DNA from: Marivita sp.
GTDB taxonomy: Bacteria > Pseudomonadota > Alphaproteobacteria > Rhodobacterales > Rhodobacteraceae
Assembly: GCF_022763305.1 (NCBI RefSeq)
Contig: NZ_JALEGT010000120.1
Coordinates: forward strand, 1-64,000
Reading direction: 5' to 3'
DNA: 64,000 nucleotides
Shown: positions 18,689-27,136 of the stretch, one piece after another
Numbering within the stretch: position 1 is the stretch's first letter
Layout of the letters: every line of letters starts with the position of its first letter
Program-made: the position numbers and the translations under genes
The notes under the pieces: model-generated
Told to the model about the DNA's origin: nothing
Databases searched by the model: none
Seen by the model: only the letters and a program-made list of their open reading frames with translations

Positions 18689-19420
18689 GTGACACAGCAG
18701 CATATCTCAAGCGCCTTCGACCGCGATCTGGAAGGCATCCAGGCCCGGATCATGAAGATGGGCGGGCTGGTGGAACAGGCCATCCTCGACGCCGCCCAGG
18801 CCCTCGAAACCCGCGACCAGGAACTGGCCGAACAGGTGCGCGCCAATGACAAGGTGATCGATCAGCTCGAAGAACTGCTGAACGAGGAAGCCGCCCGCGT
18901 CATCGCCCTGCGCGCCCCCACCGCCATCGACCTGCGGGTGATCCTGTCGGTGATGCGCATGAGCGCCAACCTTGAACGCATCGGCGATCTGGCCAAGAAC
19001 CTGGCCAAGCGCAATGCCGTGCTGATGAGCATGCCGGCGATCAACGGCTCGGCCGCCCAGTTGCGCCGCATGTCGCGCGATGTGCAGATCATGCTCAAGG
19101 ACGCGCTCGATGCCTATATCCAGCGCGACGAGGTGCTGGCCCGCGACGTGATCGAACGCGACGTGGACATCGACCAGATGTACAACACGCTCTTCCGCGA
19201 ATTCCTGACCTTCATGCTGGAAGACCCGCGCAATATCACGCCCTGCATGCACCTGCATTTCATCGCCAAGAACGTCGAACGCATGGGCGACCATGTGACC
19301 TCGATCGCCGAGCAGGTGGTGTTCCTCGTCACCGGTGAAAAGCCGGAAGAGCCGCGCCAGAAAGAGGATCTGACCTCCACCGATGTCGATCTCTCTCCGG
19401 CACCGAACCGAGGGGCCTAA
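18689..19420 (+). CDS. phoU: phosphate signalling complex protein PhoU
   Basis: PhoU links the Pst importer to PhoR and damps the Pho response when phosphate is ample. The protein has two PhoU three-helix repeats: MGGLVEQAILDAAQAL near residue 25 with MSANLERIGDLAKN, and the matching FIAKNVERMGDHVTS in the second repeat. The start is uncertain: GTG 18689, five bases after the pstB stop, fits the family N-terminus, while a TTG at 18677 would overlap pstB. Confidence 0.92.
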   Translation: MTQQHISSAFDRDLEGIQARIMKMGGLVEQAILDAAQALETRDQELAEQVRANDKVIDQLEELLNEEAARVIALRAPTAIDLRVILSVMRMSANLERIGDLAKNLAKRNAVLMSMPAINGSAAQLRRMSRDVQIMLKDALDAYIQRDEVLARDVIERDVDIDQMYNTLFREFLTFMLEDPRNITPCMHLHFIAKNVERMGDHVTSIAEQVVFLVTGEKPEEPRQKEDLTSTDVDLSPAPNRGA

Positions 19421-19423
19421 GCC

Positions 19424-20113
19424 ATGACCAGCGTCCAGCCAACCGTTCTGGTCGTCGAAGACGAACCCGCCCAGCGCGAGGTTCTGGGTTACAACCTCGA
19501 AGCCGAAGGCTTCCGCGTCGCCAAGGCCGAAAACGGCGAAGAGGCGCTGATCCTCGTCGACGAGGAACAGCCCGACATCATCGTTCTGGACTGGATGCTG
19601 CCCAATGTCTCGGGCATTGAGGTCTGCCGCCAGCTCAAGACCCGCGCCGACACGCGCAACGTGCCGATCATCATGCTCTCGGCGCGGTCAGAAGAGGTGG
19701 ATCGCGTGCGCGGGCTCGAAACCGGGGCGGATGACTATGTGATCAAGCCCTATTCGGTGGTCGAGCTGATGGCCCGCGTCCGCGCACAATTGCGCCGCAC
19801 CCGCCCGGCGGCGGCGGGCCTGCGGCTCGAATTCGAGGACATCGTGCTCGACGCCGAAACCCACCGCGTCACCCGCGACGGGTCCGAGGTCAAGCTGGGC
19901 CCGACCGAGTTCCGGCTTCTGTCGACGCTGATGGAAAAACCGGGCCGCGTCTGGTCGCGCGAGCAATTGCTCGACCGGGTCTGGGGCCGCGACATCTATG
20001 TCGACACGCGCACCGTGGACGTGCATATCGGTCGCCTGCGCAAATCGCTTACCCATGGCGGCGGCGCCGATCCGCTGCGCACCGTGCGCGGCGCCGGGTA
20101 TTCGCTGGGCTAA
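19424..20113 (+). CDS. phoB: phosphate regulon response regulator PhoB
   Basis: This 229-residue OmpR-type regulator binds Pho boxes when phosphorylated by PhoR. The receiver domain carries EDE at residues about 12-14, the phospho-acceptor in IIVLDWMLPN and the switch lysine in YVIKPYS. The C-terminal winged helix includes EFRLLSTLMEKPGRVWSREQ. It ends the plus-strand operon. GAGG precedes the ATG. The cognate kinase phoR lies next to it but on the other strand, tail to tail. Confidence 0.95.
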   Translation: MTSVQPTVLVVEDEPAQREVLGYNLEAEGFRVAKAENGEEALILVDEEQPDIIVLDWMLPNVSGIEVCRQLKTRADTRNVPIIMLSARSEEVDRVRGLETGADDYVIKPYSVVELMARVRAQLRRTRPAAAGLRLEFEDIVLDAETHRVTRDGSEVKLGPTEFRLLSTLMEKPGRVWSREQLLDRVWGRDIYVDTRTVDVHIGRLRKSLTHGGGADPLRTVRGAGYSLG

Positions 20114-20126
20114 CGTCACAAGCGCC

Positions 20127-20170
20127 GGATGATGCGTCGACGCATCATCCCGTGTCCGTCAACGGACACG
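20127..20170. repeat. palindrome-plus-hairpin module, copy 1
   Basis: A perfect 24-base palindrome centred on GCGTCGACGC (20127-20150) is followed at once by a hairpin with nine-base arms CGTGTCCGT and ACGGACACG around CA (20151-20170). The pair begins 13 bases after the phoB stop and can serve as its terminator, although a T-tract is missing. Confidence 0.75.
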
Positions 20171-20215
20171 CCGCCCCGCGCAAATCGGTCTTGTCCCCAA
20201 TTGCCCACCCGCGCC

Positions 20216-20256
20216 GTGACGCGTCGACGCATCACCCGGTTCCGTTGACGGAACCG
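20216..20256. repeat. palindrome-plus-hairpin module, copy 2
   Basis: A near-perfect 20-base palindrome with the same GCGTCGACGC core (20216-20235) is followed by a hairpin with arms CGGTTCCGT and ACGGAACCG around TG (20237-20256). It repeats the layout of copy 1 in the same orientation with changed hairpin bases that still pair, and ends one base before the phoR stop codon. Confidence 0.75.
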
Positions 20257-20257
20257 C

Positions 20258-21307
20258 TCACTCCTGACGCGCATCCATCGGCAGAATGACGGTAAATGTC
20301 GTCCCCTTGCCCAATTGGCTGTCCACCTGCAACCTCCCGCGGTGGCGGTTGACGATGTGTTTGACGATGGCCAGCCCAAGGCCCGTGCCCCCCAATTCGC
20401 GCGAGCGGTGGCTGTCCACCCGGTAAAATCGCTCGGTCAGACGGGGCAAATGCACCGGGTCGATGCCGGGGCCCGTATCGCTGACGGCGATCCGAACCCC
20501 CTGCCCGCGCAACCGGTTCTCGTAGTCCGGCGTGCCCAAACCGATCCGCACCGAGGTTCCGCGCCCGGAATACTTGATCGCGTTTTCCACGAGATTGGTC
20601 AGCACCTGCCGCAACTGGTCCGCGTCGCCGGGCACGGTCACGGGCGTTTCGGGCAGGCTCAGCGACATCTCGATCCCCGCCTCCTCGGCCAGTTGTGCAA
20701 GGCTGTGGCGGGTCTGTTGCAGCACGGCTGACAGGTCCACCGGATCAACCGGGCGCACGCGCTCATCCGCCTCAACCCGGCTAAGGGACAAGAGATCGGA
20801 CACCAGCCGGTTCATCCGCTCCGCCTCGGACCCCATGATGCCCAGAAACCGCTCCTGCGCCCGCGCATCGTTGCGCGCCGGGCCCTGCAGCGTTTCGATG
20901 AACCCCAGCAGCGCCGTCAGTGGCGTGCGCAGCTCGTGGCTGACATTGGCGACGAAATCGCGGCGCATCTGGCCCGCCTGTTCCATCGGCGTGATGTCCT
21001 CGAACGACACAAGGATGCCGGTGCGGCCCTGCATCGGCACGCCGCCACAGGTCACGCGATAGGTGATGTCATGCTGCCCGTCATTGGTCAGGTAGCGGGT
21101 TTCGCGTTTGGTCCCGTCGCGCTGCACCTGCTCGATCGTGTCAAGCAGGCTTGGCTGGCGCAGCGCGGTGATGAAATGCCGCCCTTCGATATTCTTGCCC
21201 AGCAGCTTTTCCGCTGCGGCGTTGACGGCAAAAATCCGGTCGTCCGGCGCGATCAGCACCGCCGGGATGCCCAGCACCATCAGAATATCGCGGGGGGCCG
21301 CGGTCAT
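20258..21307 (-). CDS. phoR: phosphate regulon sensor histidine kinase PhoR, soluble form
   Basis: This 349-residue kinase should phosphorylate PhoB under phosphate limitation. A PAS domain fills residues about 8-110, followed by the H-box VSHELRTPLTALLGF near 120, the N-box NLVENAIKYS and the G-boxes DTGPGID and GGTGLGLAIV. No membrane segment precedes the PAS domain, unlike E. coli PhoR, so it may be cytoplasmic and sense Pst/PhoU by contact. The start overlaps the stop of the PLP-enzyme gene (ATGA), so the two are co-translated. It converges on phoB. Confidence 0.9.
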   Translation of the reverse strand: MTAAPRDILMVLGIPAVLIAPDDRIFAVNAAAEKLLGKNIEGRHFITALRQPSLLDTIEQVQRDGTKRETRYLTNDGQHDITYRVTCGGVPMQGRTGILVSFEDITPMEQAGQMRRDFVANVSHELRTPLTALLGFIETLQGPARNDARAQERFLGIMGSEAERMNRLVSDLLSLSRVEADERVRPVDPVDLSAVLQQTRHSLAQLAEEAGIEMSLSLPETPVTVPGDADQLRQVLTNLVENAIKYSGRGTSVRIGLGTPDYENRLRGQGVRIAVSDTGPGIDPVHLPRLTERFYRVDSHRSRELGGTGLGLAIVKHIVNRHRGRLQVDSQLGKGTTFTVILPMDARQE

Positions 21308-22488
21308 TTGGCCGCTGCCACGGCAGCAAGCCCCGCATCAAACGCCGCGATCAGCGCGTCCGGGTCTTCCAAACCAACGGACACCCGGAAGAACCCTTCC
21401 GTCATCCCCTGTGCGGCCCGCGCCTCGGGCGTCAGTCCCCGGTGCGAGGAACTGGCTGGGTGCGACAGCGTCGTGCCCACATCACCCAGCGTCGGCGCAA
21501 AGGCGATCTGGTGCGCGCCTTGGGTAAAGGCATTGGCCTCCGCGCGTCCTCCGTCGAGCTCGAAACTCACCATGTTGCACCCACGTCCCTGCAGCAGCCC
21601 TTGCGCGCGGGCGCGGTCGGGGTGGTCGGGGCGCGTCGGATAGAGCACACGCTTGACGCCCGGTTGCGCGGCAAGATGGTCCGCAAGGCGCGCCGCATTT
21701 GACTCTGCCCGGTCAAAGCGCAGATCGAAGGACATCAGCCCCCGCTCGGCCAGCCAGCAATCGAACGGGCTGGGTGTCATGCCGGTGGTCACCGCGAAAT
21801 CGTAGATCGCCTTGCTCAGGGCGGCATCCCGTGTGGCCACCCAACCCAGCGTCACGTCCGAATGCCCCGCCAGCAGCTTGGTCACCGAATGCAGCACCAC
21901 ATCCGCCCCCAACTCGAAGGGCTTGACCGCGCGCGGCGTGGTGAAGGTGTTGTCCACCACCAAAAGCACGCCCTTCTCCCGGCAGAGATCGGCGATCCCC
22001 TGCACATCCGCAATCCGCAGCGTCGGGTTCGACACCACCTCGATCAGCACCAGACGCGTGTTCGGCCGCAGCGCCGCCGCCATGGCCGCCGCATCCGTCG
22101 GATCGGCGAGCGACGTCTCGATCCCGAGGCGCGGCAGGTCATCCCGCATCATCCGCAAGGACCGCCCATACAACTGGTCACCGCCGACAACGTGGTCGCC
22201 CGCCTTGCACAGCCCCAAAAGCACAGCAGTCACAGCCGCCATGCCTGACCCCAGAACGATCCCCGGCACCGGCGCGCTTTCCATCGCGTCGATCCGGCGT
22301 GCCAGCACATCGGCATTGGGATGGCCTTCACGCGCATAGGTGTAGCCCTGCATCCGTCCCTCGTACTGCGCATCCAACTGGTCCGGCGTGTCGCTGGCAT
22401 AGACCACCGAAGGCATCAGCGGCGTCACCACCGGTGTGGAGGCTGTCGCAGGAAGCCCGCCGGGGCGCATCAGGGTCGGTTTCATCAT
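21304..22488 (-). CDS. trans-sulfuration-type PLP enzyme (Cys/Met metabolism family)
   Basis: This 394-residue PLP enzyme belongs to the cystathionine gamma-synthase / methionine gamma-lyase family. The PLP lysine lies in LHSVTKLLAGHSD; YARE and the GSGMAA phosphate-binding block are also present. The exact reaction (lyase, synthase or sulfhydrylase) cannot be decided by eye. The start at 22488 is taken from GGAG upstream and family length; the longer open frame to 22866 runs under psuK. It heads the minus-strand pair with phoR and diverges from psuK. Confidence 0.87.
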   Translation of the reverse strand: MMKPTLMRPGGLPATASTPVVTPLMPSVVYASDTPDQLDAQYEGRMQGYTYAREGHPNADVLARRIDAMESAPVPGIVLGSGMAAVTAVLLGLCKAGDHVVGGDQLYGRSLRMMRDDLPRLGIETSLADPTDAAAMAAALRPNTRLVLIEVVSNPTLRIADVQGIADLCREKGVLLVVDNTFTTPRAVKPFELGADVVLHSVTKLLAGHSDVTLGWVATRDAALSKAIYDFAVTTGMTPSPFDCWLAERGLMSFDLRFDRAESNAARLADHLAAQPGVKRVLYPTRPDHPDRARAQGLLQGRGCNMVSFELDGGRAEANAFTQGAHQIAFAPTLGDVGTTLSHPASSSHRGLTPEARAAQGMTEGFFRVSVGLEDPDALIAAFDAGLAAVAAAK

Positions 22489-22618
22489 TGTCGCAGATCT
22501 CCGTTCAATTCTGCCCGCAGGCCTGCCACAAAGCGCAGGCGGCAACAATGGGCGGCGCGACGGCACGTTCTGCACTCCGGCCCTTGCGCCGATCTTGCAG
22601 TCGGGCGATGACGGGCGC

Positions 22619-23506
22619 ATGACACAGCGCCCCGACATTCTCTGCATCGGCTCCGTCCTCTGGGACGTGATCGGCCGCTCCGACCGGCACATGAAACAGG
22701 GCGCCGATGTGCCCGGCCACATCACCCGCCTGCCCGGCGGTGTGGCGCTGAACATCGCCATGACGCTGGCGCGGTTCGATCTGCGGCCCGCCCTGCTGAG
22801 CGTCGTGGGCCGCGATCCCGAAGGCAATGAACTGGTCGCCGCCTGTGACCGTCTGGGCCTGATCACCGACCACCTCTACCGCTCGGACGATCTGCCCACC
22901 GATCAATACATGGCGGTCGAAGGCGCAAACGGCCTGATCGCCGCCATCGCTGACGCCCATTCCCTCGAACAGGCAGGTGACAAGATCCTGCGCCCGCTGA
23001 TCACCGGGCCTGTGGGATTTGTAGAAGCCCCCTTTGCCGGGCCGATCGCGCTCGATGGCAACCTGACCGAGTCGCTGCTCGACCAGATCGTGCATCACCC
23101 GGCGTTTGCGCAGGCGGACCTGCGCATCGCCCCGGCGTCCCCCGGCAAGGCGGAACGGCTGCAGCCCTTCATCCGCGCGGGCAAGGGCGTGCTCTATGTC
23201 AATCTCGAAGAGGCCGGGCTGCTCTGCCAGACCGAATTCGCCAGCGCACCACAGGCCGGGGCCGCGCTGATCGAACGGGGTGCCGCGCGTGCGCTGGTCA
23301 CCGATGGCGGCAATGTCACCTGCGATGCCACCCGCGACGGCATCCTTGCCGAACGCCCGCCCGAGGTGATGGTCACTCGCGTCACCGGCGCAGGCGACAC
23401 CTTCATGGCCGCGCATATTGCATCCGAGTTGCGCGGCGCAGACCGCCCCACAGCCCTGCATCGCGCCCTTGCCACTGCCGCAGCCTATGTCGCCGGAGGA
23501 AACTGA
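22619..23506 (+). CDS. psuK: PfkB-family kinase, probable pseudouridine kinase
   Basis: This 295-residue sugar kinase has the ribokinase-type N-terminal block (CIGSVLWDVIGRSD, LPGGVALNIAMTLARF) and the catalytic motif VTGAGDTFMAAH near the C-terminus. On its own it would be a generic PfkB kinase; the gene that follows by one base encodes pseudouridine-5'-phosphate glycosidase, which makes pseudouridine the likely substrate. The longer frame from 22436 is rejected because it overlaps the divergent gene's start and adds unmatched residues. Confidence 0.87.
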   Translation: MTQRPDILCIGSVLWDVIGRSDRHMKQGADVPGHITRLPGGVALNIAMTLARFDLRPALLSVVGRDPEGNELVAACDRLGLITDHLYRSDDLPTDQYMAVEGANGLIAAIADAHSLEQAGDKILRPLITGPVGFVEAPFAGPIALDGNLTESLLDQIVHHPAFAQADLRIAPASPGKAERLQPFIRAGKGVLYVNLEEAGLLCQTEFASAPQAGAALIERGAARALVTDGGNVTCDATRDGILAERPPEVMVTRVTGAGDTFMAAHIASELRGADRPTALHRALATAAAYVAGGN

Positions 23507-23507
23507 C

Positions 23508-24425
23508 ATGACCACCCTGCCCCTAGAGATTTCCCCCGCCGTCAAAGCCGCGCTGGACGCAGGCAAACCCGTCGTCGCGCTGGAATCGACGATCATCACC
23601 CACGGCATGCCCTGGCCGCAGAACCTCGAGACCGCCCGCGCCATCGAAGCCACCGTGCGCGACGCCGGGGCCGAGTCTGCCACCATCGCGGTGATTGAGG
23701 GACAGCTGTGCATCGGGCTCGACGCCGGACAATTGGAAGCGCTTGCGCAGGCGCGTCAGGTCGCCAAACTCAGCCGCGCGGACATGGCCGTCTGCATCGC
23801 CAAAGGCGGCACCGGCGCAACGACTGTGGCCGCCACCATGATCGCCGCCCATATCGCCGGGATCGAGGTCTTTGCCACCGGCGGCATCGGCGGCGTACAC
23901 CGCGGCGCGGACCAGAGCTTCGACATCTCGGCCGACCTTCAGGAACTGTCGCAAACCCCTGTCACCGTTGTGGCCGCCGGGGCAAAGGCCATCCTCGACC
24001 TGCCCAAGACGCTTGAAGTGCTCGAAACCCTTGGCGTGCCGGTCATGGCCTATGGTCAGGACGCCCTGCCTGCCTTCTGGTCGCGCGGCTCAAGCCTCAA
24101 GGCGCCGCTCCGCGCCGACACCCCTGCCGAGATCGCCAAGGCCCATCGCATGCGCGCCGCTCTCAAGCTTCCGGGCGGTCAATTGATCGCCAACCCGATC
24201 CCGCCCGAGGCCGAAATCCCCCATGCCGAGATCCACCCCATCATCACCCGCGCCACGCAGGATGCCGAAGCGCATGGCATCGCGGGCAAGGCGCTGACAC
24301 CCTATCTGCTACAACGCATCTTCGAACTGACCGAAGGAAGGTCGCTCGACGCCAATATCGCGCTTGTGCTGAACAATGCCCGCCTTGGGGCGCAAATTGC
24401 ACAGGAATTGACGTCTCTGCGTTGA
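23508..24425 (+). CDS. psuG: pseudouridine-5'-phosphate glycosidase
   Basis: This 305-residue enzyme splits the C-C glycosidic bond of pseudouridine 5'-phosphate to uracil and ribose 5-phosphate, salvaging modified nucleosides from RNA turnover. Family blocks are VVALESTIITHGMPWPQN, GKLCIGL-like GQLCIGLD, the AKGGTGATTVAAT stretch and FATGGIGGVHRG. GGAGGA lies seven bases before the ATG and inside the end of psuK, so translation follows that of the kinase. Confidence 0.95.
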   Translation: MTTLPLEISPAVKAALDAGKPVVALESTIITHGMPWPQNLETARAIEATVRDAGAESATIAVIEGQLCIGLDAGQLEALAQARQVAKLSRADMAVCIAKGGTGATTVAATMIAAHIAGIEVFATGGIGGVHRGADQSFDISADLQELSQTPVTVVAAGAKAILDLPKTLEVLETLGVPVMAYGQDALPAFWSRGSSLKAPLRADTPAEIAKAHRMRAALKLPGGQLIANPIPPEAEIPHAEIHPIITRATQDAEAHGIAGKALTPYLLQRIFELTEGRSLDANIALVLNNARLGAQIAQELTSLR

Positions 24426-24507
24426 AAAACAGGATCTTGCCCCGCCCACCCATTGTAGACGGCAATCCGACCGCCTAGGTTCACCCGGAACCAGTGACGG
24501 ACCCGAC

Positions 24508-25188
24508 ATGACCACCCCATTCGACCCTGACAGACGCAGACCCGGTCTCTTGTCACGGCTTCGGGCCAGCTTTCTGACGGGCATCGTCGTAATCGCCCCC
24601 GTGGCTCTCACGATCTGGTTGATCTGGACGATCATGGGCTGGATCGACGGGGTCGTGTTGCCTCTCGTGCCGACCCGGTTCAATCCGGAACAGTATATCG
24701 GGATCAACCTGCGCGGCGTGGGGGTGATCTTCTTTCTGGTGTTCACGGTCGTGGTGGGCTGGATCGCCAAGGGCCTGATCGGTCGGTCGCTGATCCGCTT
24801 TGCCGAAAGTCTTGTGGAACGGATGCCGGTCGTCCGCTCGATCTACAGCGGCGTGAAACAGATCGCCGAAACGATCTTTGCCCAGTCCGAACGGAATTTC
24901 GAAAAAGCCTGCCTCATCCAGTATCCGCGCAAAGGCATCTGGGCCATCGGGTTCATCTCGACCGAAGCCAAGGGCGAAATCTCGGACCGTGCCGAAACCA
25001 TGGGCAAACTCATTTCGGTCTTTGTGCCCACGACGCCGAACCCGACATCGGGTTTCCTGCTGTTCTTCCCGAAGGAAGATGTGATCGAGCTTGACATGTC
25101 GATCGAAGACGCGGCCAAGCTGGTGATCTCGGCGGGCCTCGTCTACCCCAACGCGAAAGACCCGACCCAGCCCGCCAAGGCGGCGTAA
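24508..25188 (+). CDS. DUF502 family membrane protein
   Basis: This 226-residue inner-membrane protein has two N-terminal helices (residues about 18-40 and 68-92) and a conserved soluble part with LVERMPVVRSIYSGVKQI and PNPTSGFLLFFP, the hallmarks of DUF502. Function is unknown; family members occur across Proteobacteria and plants. It follows psuG by 82 bases and may have its own promoter. Confidence 0.9.
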   Translation: MTTPFDPDRRRPGLLSRLRASFLTGIVVIAPVALTIWLIWTIMGWIDGVVLPLVPTRFNPEQYIGINLRGVGVIFFLVFTVVVGWIAKGLIGRSLIRFAESLVERMPVVRSIYSGVKQIAETIFAQSERNFEKACLIQYPRKGIWAIGFISTEAKGEISDRAETMGKLISVFVPTTPNPTSGFLLFFPKEDVIELDMSIEDAAKLVISAGLVYPNAKDPTQPAKAA

Positions 25189-25286
25189 ATCTTTCTGCGT
25201 CCTGCTTGACGCAGCCCGCACCGCTCCACACCTACGCGACACGGTCCCGCGCAGTTTCGCGCCCGACACGCTGAGGTCTTTCCCCC

Positions 25287-26048
25287 GTGAACCTGATCCT
25301 TGTGGCCTTCGGGCTTGTCGCGCTGCTGGCAGGCGGCGATCTTCTGGTGCGCGGAGCCGTCGGCGTGGCCCGCCGTCTGGGCGTGTCGCCGCTGGTCATC
25401 GGACTGACACTGGTGGGATTCGGCACCTCCGCCCCGGAACTCGTGACATCGGTCAGCGCCGTTGGCCTTGCCGTCCTTGCAATGCTGGGTCAGATCTCGG
25501 TACTGGCCGGGATCACCTTGCTTGCACTGCTCGGCACCTACCTCTGGGGTGCATTCCGCAGTGCCGCCGCACCGGACCACGAGCCAGGCCTCCCCACCGA
25601 CCCGCTGCCGAAAGCCGCCACCTTTTTGATGATCGGGCTGGCGCTGACCCTTGGCGGGGCCATCGCGCTGGTCGATGGTGCCACTGGGATTGCCCGCGCC
25701 TATGGTGTGCCGGAAACCGTGATCGGCCTGACACTGGTCGCCGTCGGCACATCTCTGCCAGAGCTTGCAACCACCGTGATGGCCGCACGGCGCGGTCAGT
25801 CGGATGTGGCGCTCGGCAACATCCTCGGCTCTGGCATTTTCAACATCCTTGGCATTCTCGGCGTGACGGCCCTTGTAACGCCTCTGCCCGTCGACGCAGC
25901 ACTTCTGCCGGACATCGCGGTAATGCTGGCCACAACCGCGCTCCTGCTGGGGCTGCTCTTCTGGCGGCGCGGTCTCGGGCGCATTTCGGGACTGGTGTTC
26001 CTGCTGACCTACGCCGCCTACATGGCGTGGCTCAGCCAAACATTCTGA
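25287..26048 (+). CDS. CaCA-type sodium/calcium exchanger with an internal deletion
   Basis: The 253-residue frame starts like YrbG exchangers (FGLVALLAGGDLLVRGAVGVA, with GFGTSAPELVTSV as the first half of the alpha-1 repeat). The second repeat is complete (AVGTSLPELATTVM, DVALGNILGSGIFNILGILG). The alpha-1 repeat, however, lacks the expected GNxxGSN half: after ELVTSV it jumps straight into a later helix. The protein is about 50-60 residues short of the usual 310-320, and the frame is intact, so an in-frame deletion is the simplest reading. Transport is doubtful. GTG start with GAGG upstream; its 3' end overlaps the patatin gene by 17 bases. Confidence 0.7.
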   Translation: MNLILVAFGLVALLAGGDLLVRGAVGVARRLGVSPLVIGLTLVGFGTSAPELVTSVSAVGLAVLAMLGQISVLAGITLLALLGTYLWGAFRSAAAPDHEPGLPTDPLPKAATFLMIGLALTLGGAIALVDGATGIARAYGVPETVIGLTLVAVGTSLPELATTVMAARRGQSDVALGNILGSGIFNILGILGVTALVTPLPVDAALLPDIAVMLATTALLLGLLFWRRGLGRISGLVFLLTYAAYMAWLSQTF

Positions 26049-27063
26049 CCAGATCCGCCGTCTGCCGCTGCCCCAGATCGTCCTTGTGATGCGCTAGGAA
26101 CGTTCCCGCCGCCCGGCGGCCCGCCTCCTTCAACTCGGCAATGACCGACGGCACGGGGACCAGCTTGGTCGCCACCGACAGATCATTCATGAGCGCATCG
26201 TCGGCGATCATGTGGACGCGGACATTCTTCATCGCACCCTCCTGCACCTTGCCCTCGGCAATCAGGCGCTGCACGAACTCGATGGCGCGCAATTCGCGCA
26301 GCAGGGACGAGTTGAAGCTGATCTCGTTGATCCGGTTCTGGATCTCGTTCGGCATCACCGGCTTCGTGTCGCGCACCAGTGGATTGATGTTCACGATAAC
26401 CACGTCATCCGGCAGGTCCGCATCGAAGAGCGGAAACAGCGCGGGGTTGCCCGTATAGCCGCCATCCCAGAACGGCTCCACGATGCCGGTCTGCGGATCT
26501 TCCACCTCGACCGCCTGGAACAGCGTCGGCAAACAGGCCGAGGCCAGAATGCTCTTGGTGCTGATCGCATCGCCCTCGAAGATCCGCACCTTGCCGTCGC
26601 GCACCTGCGTGGCGCAGATGAAAAGCTTTGGCCCCTCCTTCGCGCAAACCTGCCCGAAATCGAACTGTGCCACGACCTTTTCCAGAGGGTTTTCGTAAAG
26701 CGGCCCCCAGGCATAGGGCGACATCATCCGCCCCAGCATGTCACCCAGCAGATAGGCCGGTGAGAACTCGAGTCCCTTGCTCACCGCCGCCGGTGTGGGC
26801 AGCCATGCCTGCATCCAGTGCGGCACCGCCAGATCGTCAAGCCGCGCCACCTGCGCCCAGAGCCAATCCAGATTGTCCCGCGCGCCCTGACGCCCATCCC
26901 TGAGCCACCCGGATTTCAGCGCCGCACCATTGAGCGCCCCCGCCGACGTGCCGGTGATCGCCGCGATCTCCAGATCGTCCTCTTCCAGAAGCCGGTCCAG
27001 CACACCCCATGTAAACGCGCCATGGGCCCCACCGCCCTGAAGCGCCAGATTGATCGTTACCAT
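26032..27063 (-). CDS. patatin-like phospholipase (DUF3734-type)
   Basis: This 343-residue protein has the patatin catalytic set: oxyanion loop LQGGGAHG at residues about 8-15, nucleophile elbow ITGTSAGALNG near 45, and the Asp of WDGGYTGNP near 205. It should be a serine acyl hydrolase of lipids or polyester. The start at 27063 begins the domain directly. It lies downstream of bdhA on the same strand with a 73-base gap, a pairing that suggests a role in polyhydroxybutyrate or lipid turnover (inference). Confidence 0.88.
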   Translation of the reverse strand: MVTINLALQGGGAHGAFTWGVLDRLLEEDDLEIAAITGTSAGALNGAALKSGWLRDGRQGARDNLDWLWAQVARLDDLAVPHWMQAWLPTPAAVSKGLEFSPAYLLGDMLGRMMSPYAWGPLYENPLEKVVAQFDFGQVCAKEGPKLFICATQVRDGKVRIFEGDAISTKSILASACLPTLFQAVEVEDPQTGIVEPFWDGGYTGNPALFPLFDADLPDDVVIVNINPLVRDTKPVMPNEIQNRINEISFNSSLLRELRAIEFVQRLIAEGKVQEGAMKNVRVHMIADDALMNDLSVATKLVPVPSVIAELKEAGRRAAGTFLAHHKDDLGQRQTADLVRMFG

Positions 27064-27136
27064 ACCGTCCCCTGCACCTTCATCTTGCCAAATAAACTTC
27101 GGGGAGCACGAGGGGCTGGCCCCTCGTTCCAGGCTC

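Noticed and set aside
16516..18852. 778-codon open frame antisense to pstA-pstB
   Set aside because: It mirrors codons of well-identified pst genes, is rich in His/Gly/Asp runs typical of GC-rich antisense frames, and shows no domain.
20127..20256. Site-specific recombination (dif/att) site
   Set aside because: The pattern is two repeated palindromes each with a hairpin, between convergent genes, with no recombinase gene nearby; terminator or repeat family fits better.
25287..26048. Frameshift in the CaCA gene
   Set aside because: The frame is open throughout and both flanks of the gap are in the same frame, so a codon-multiple deletion fits better than a frameshift.
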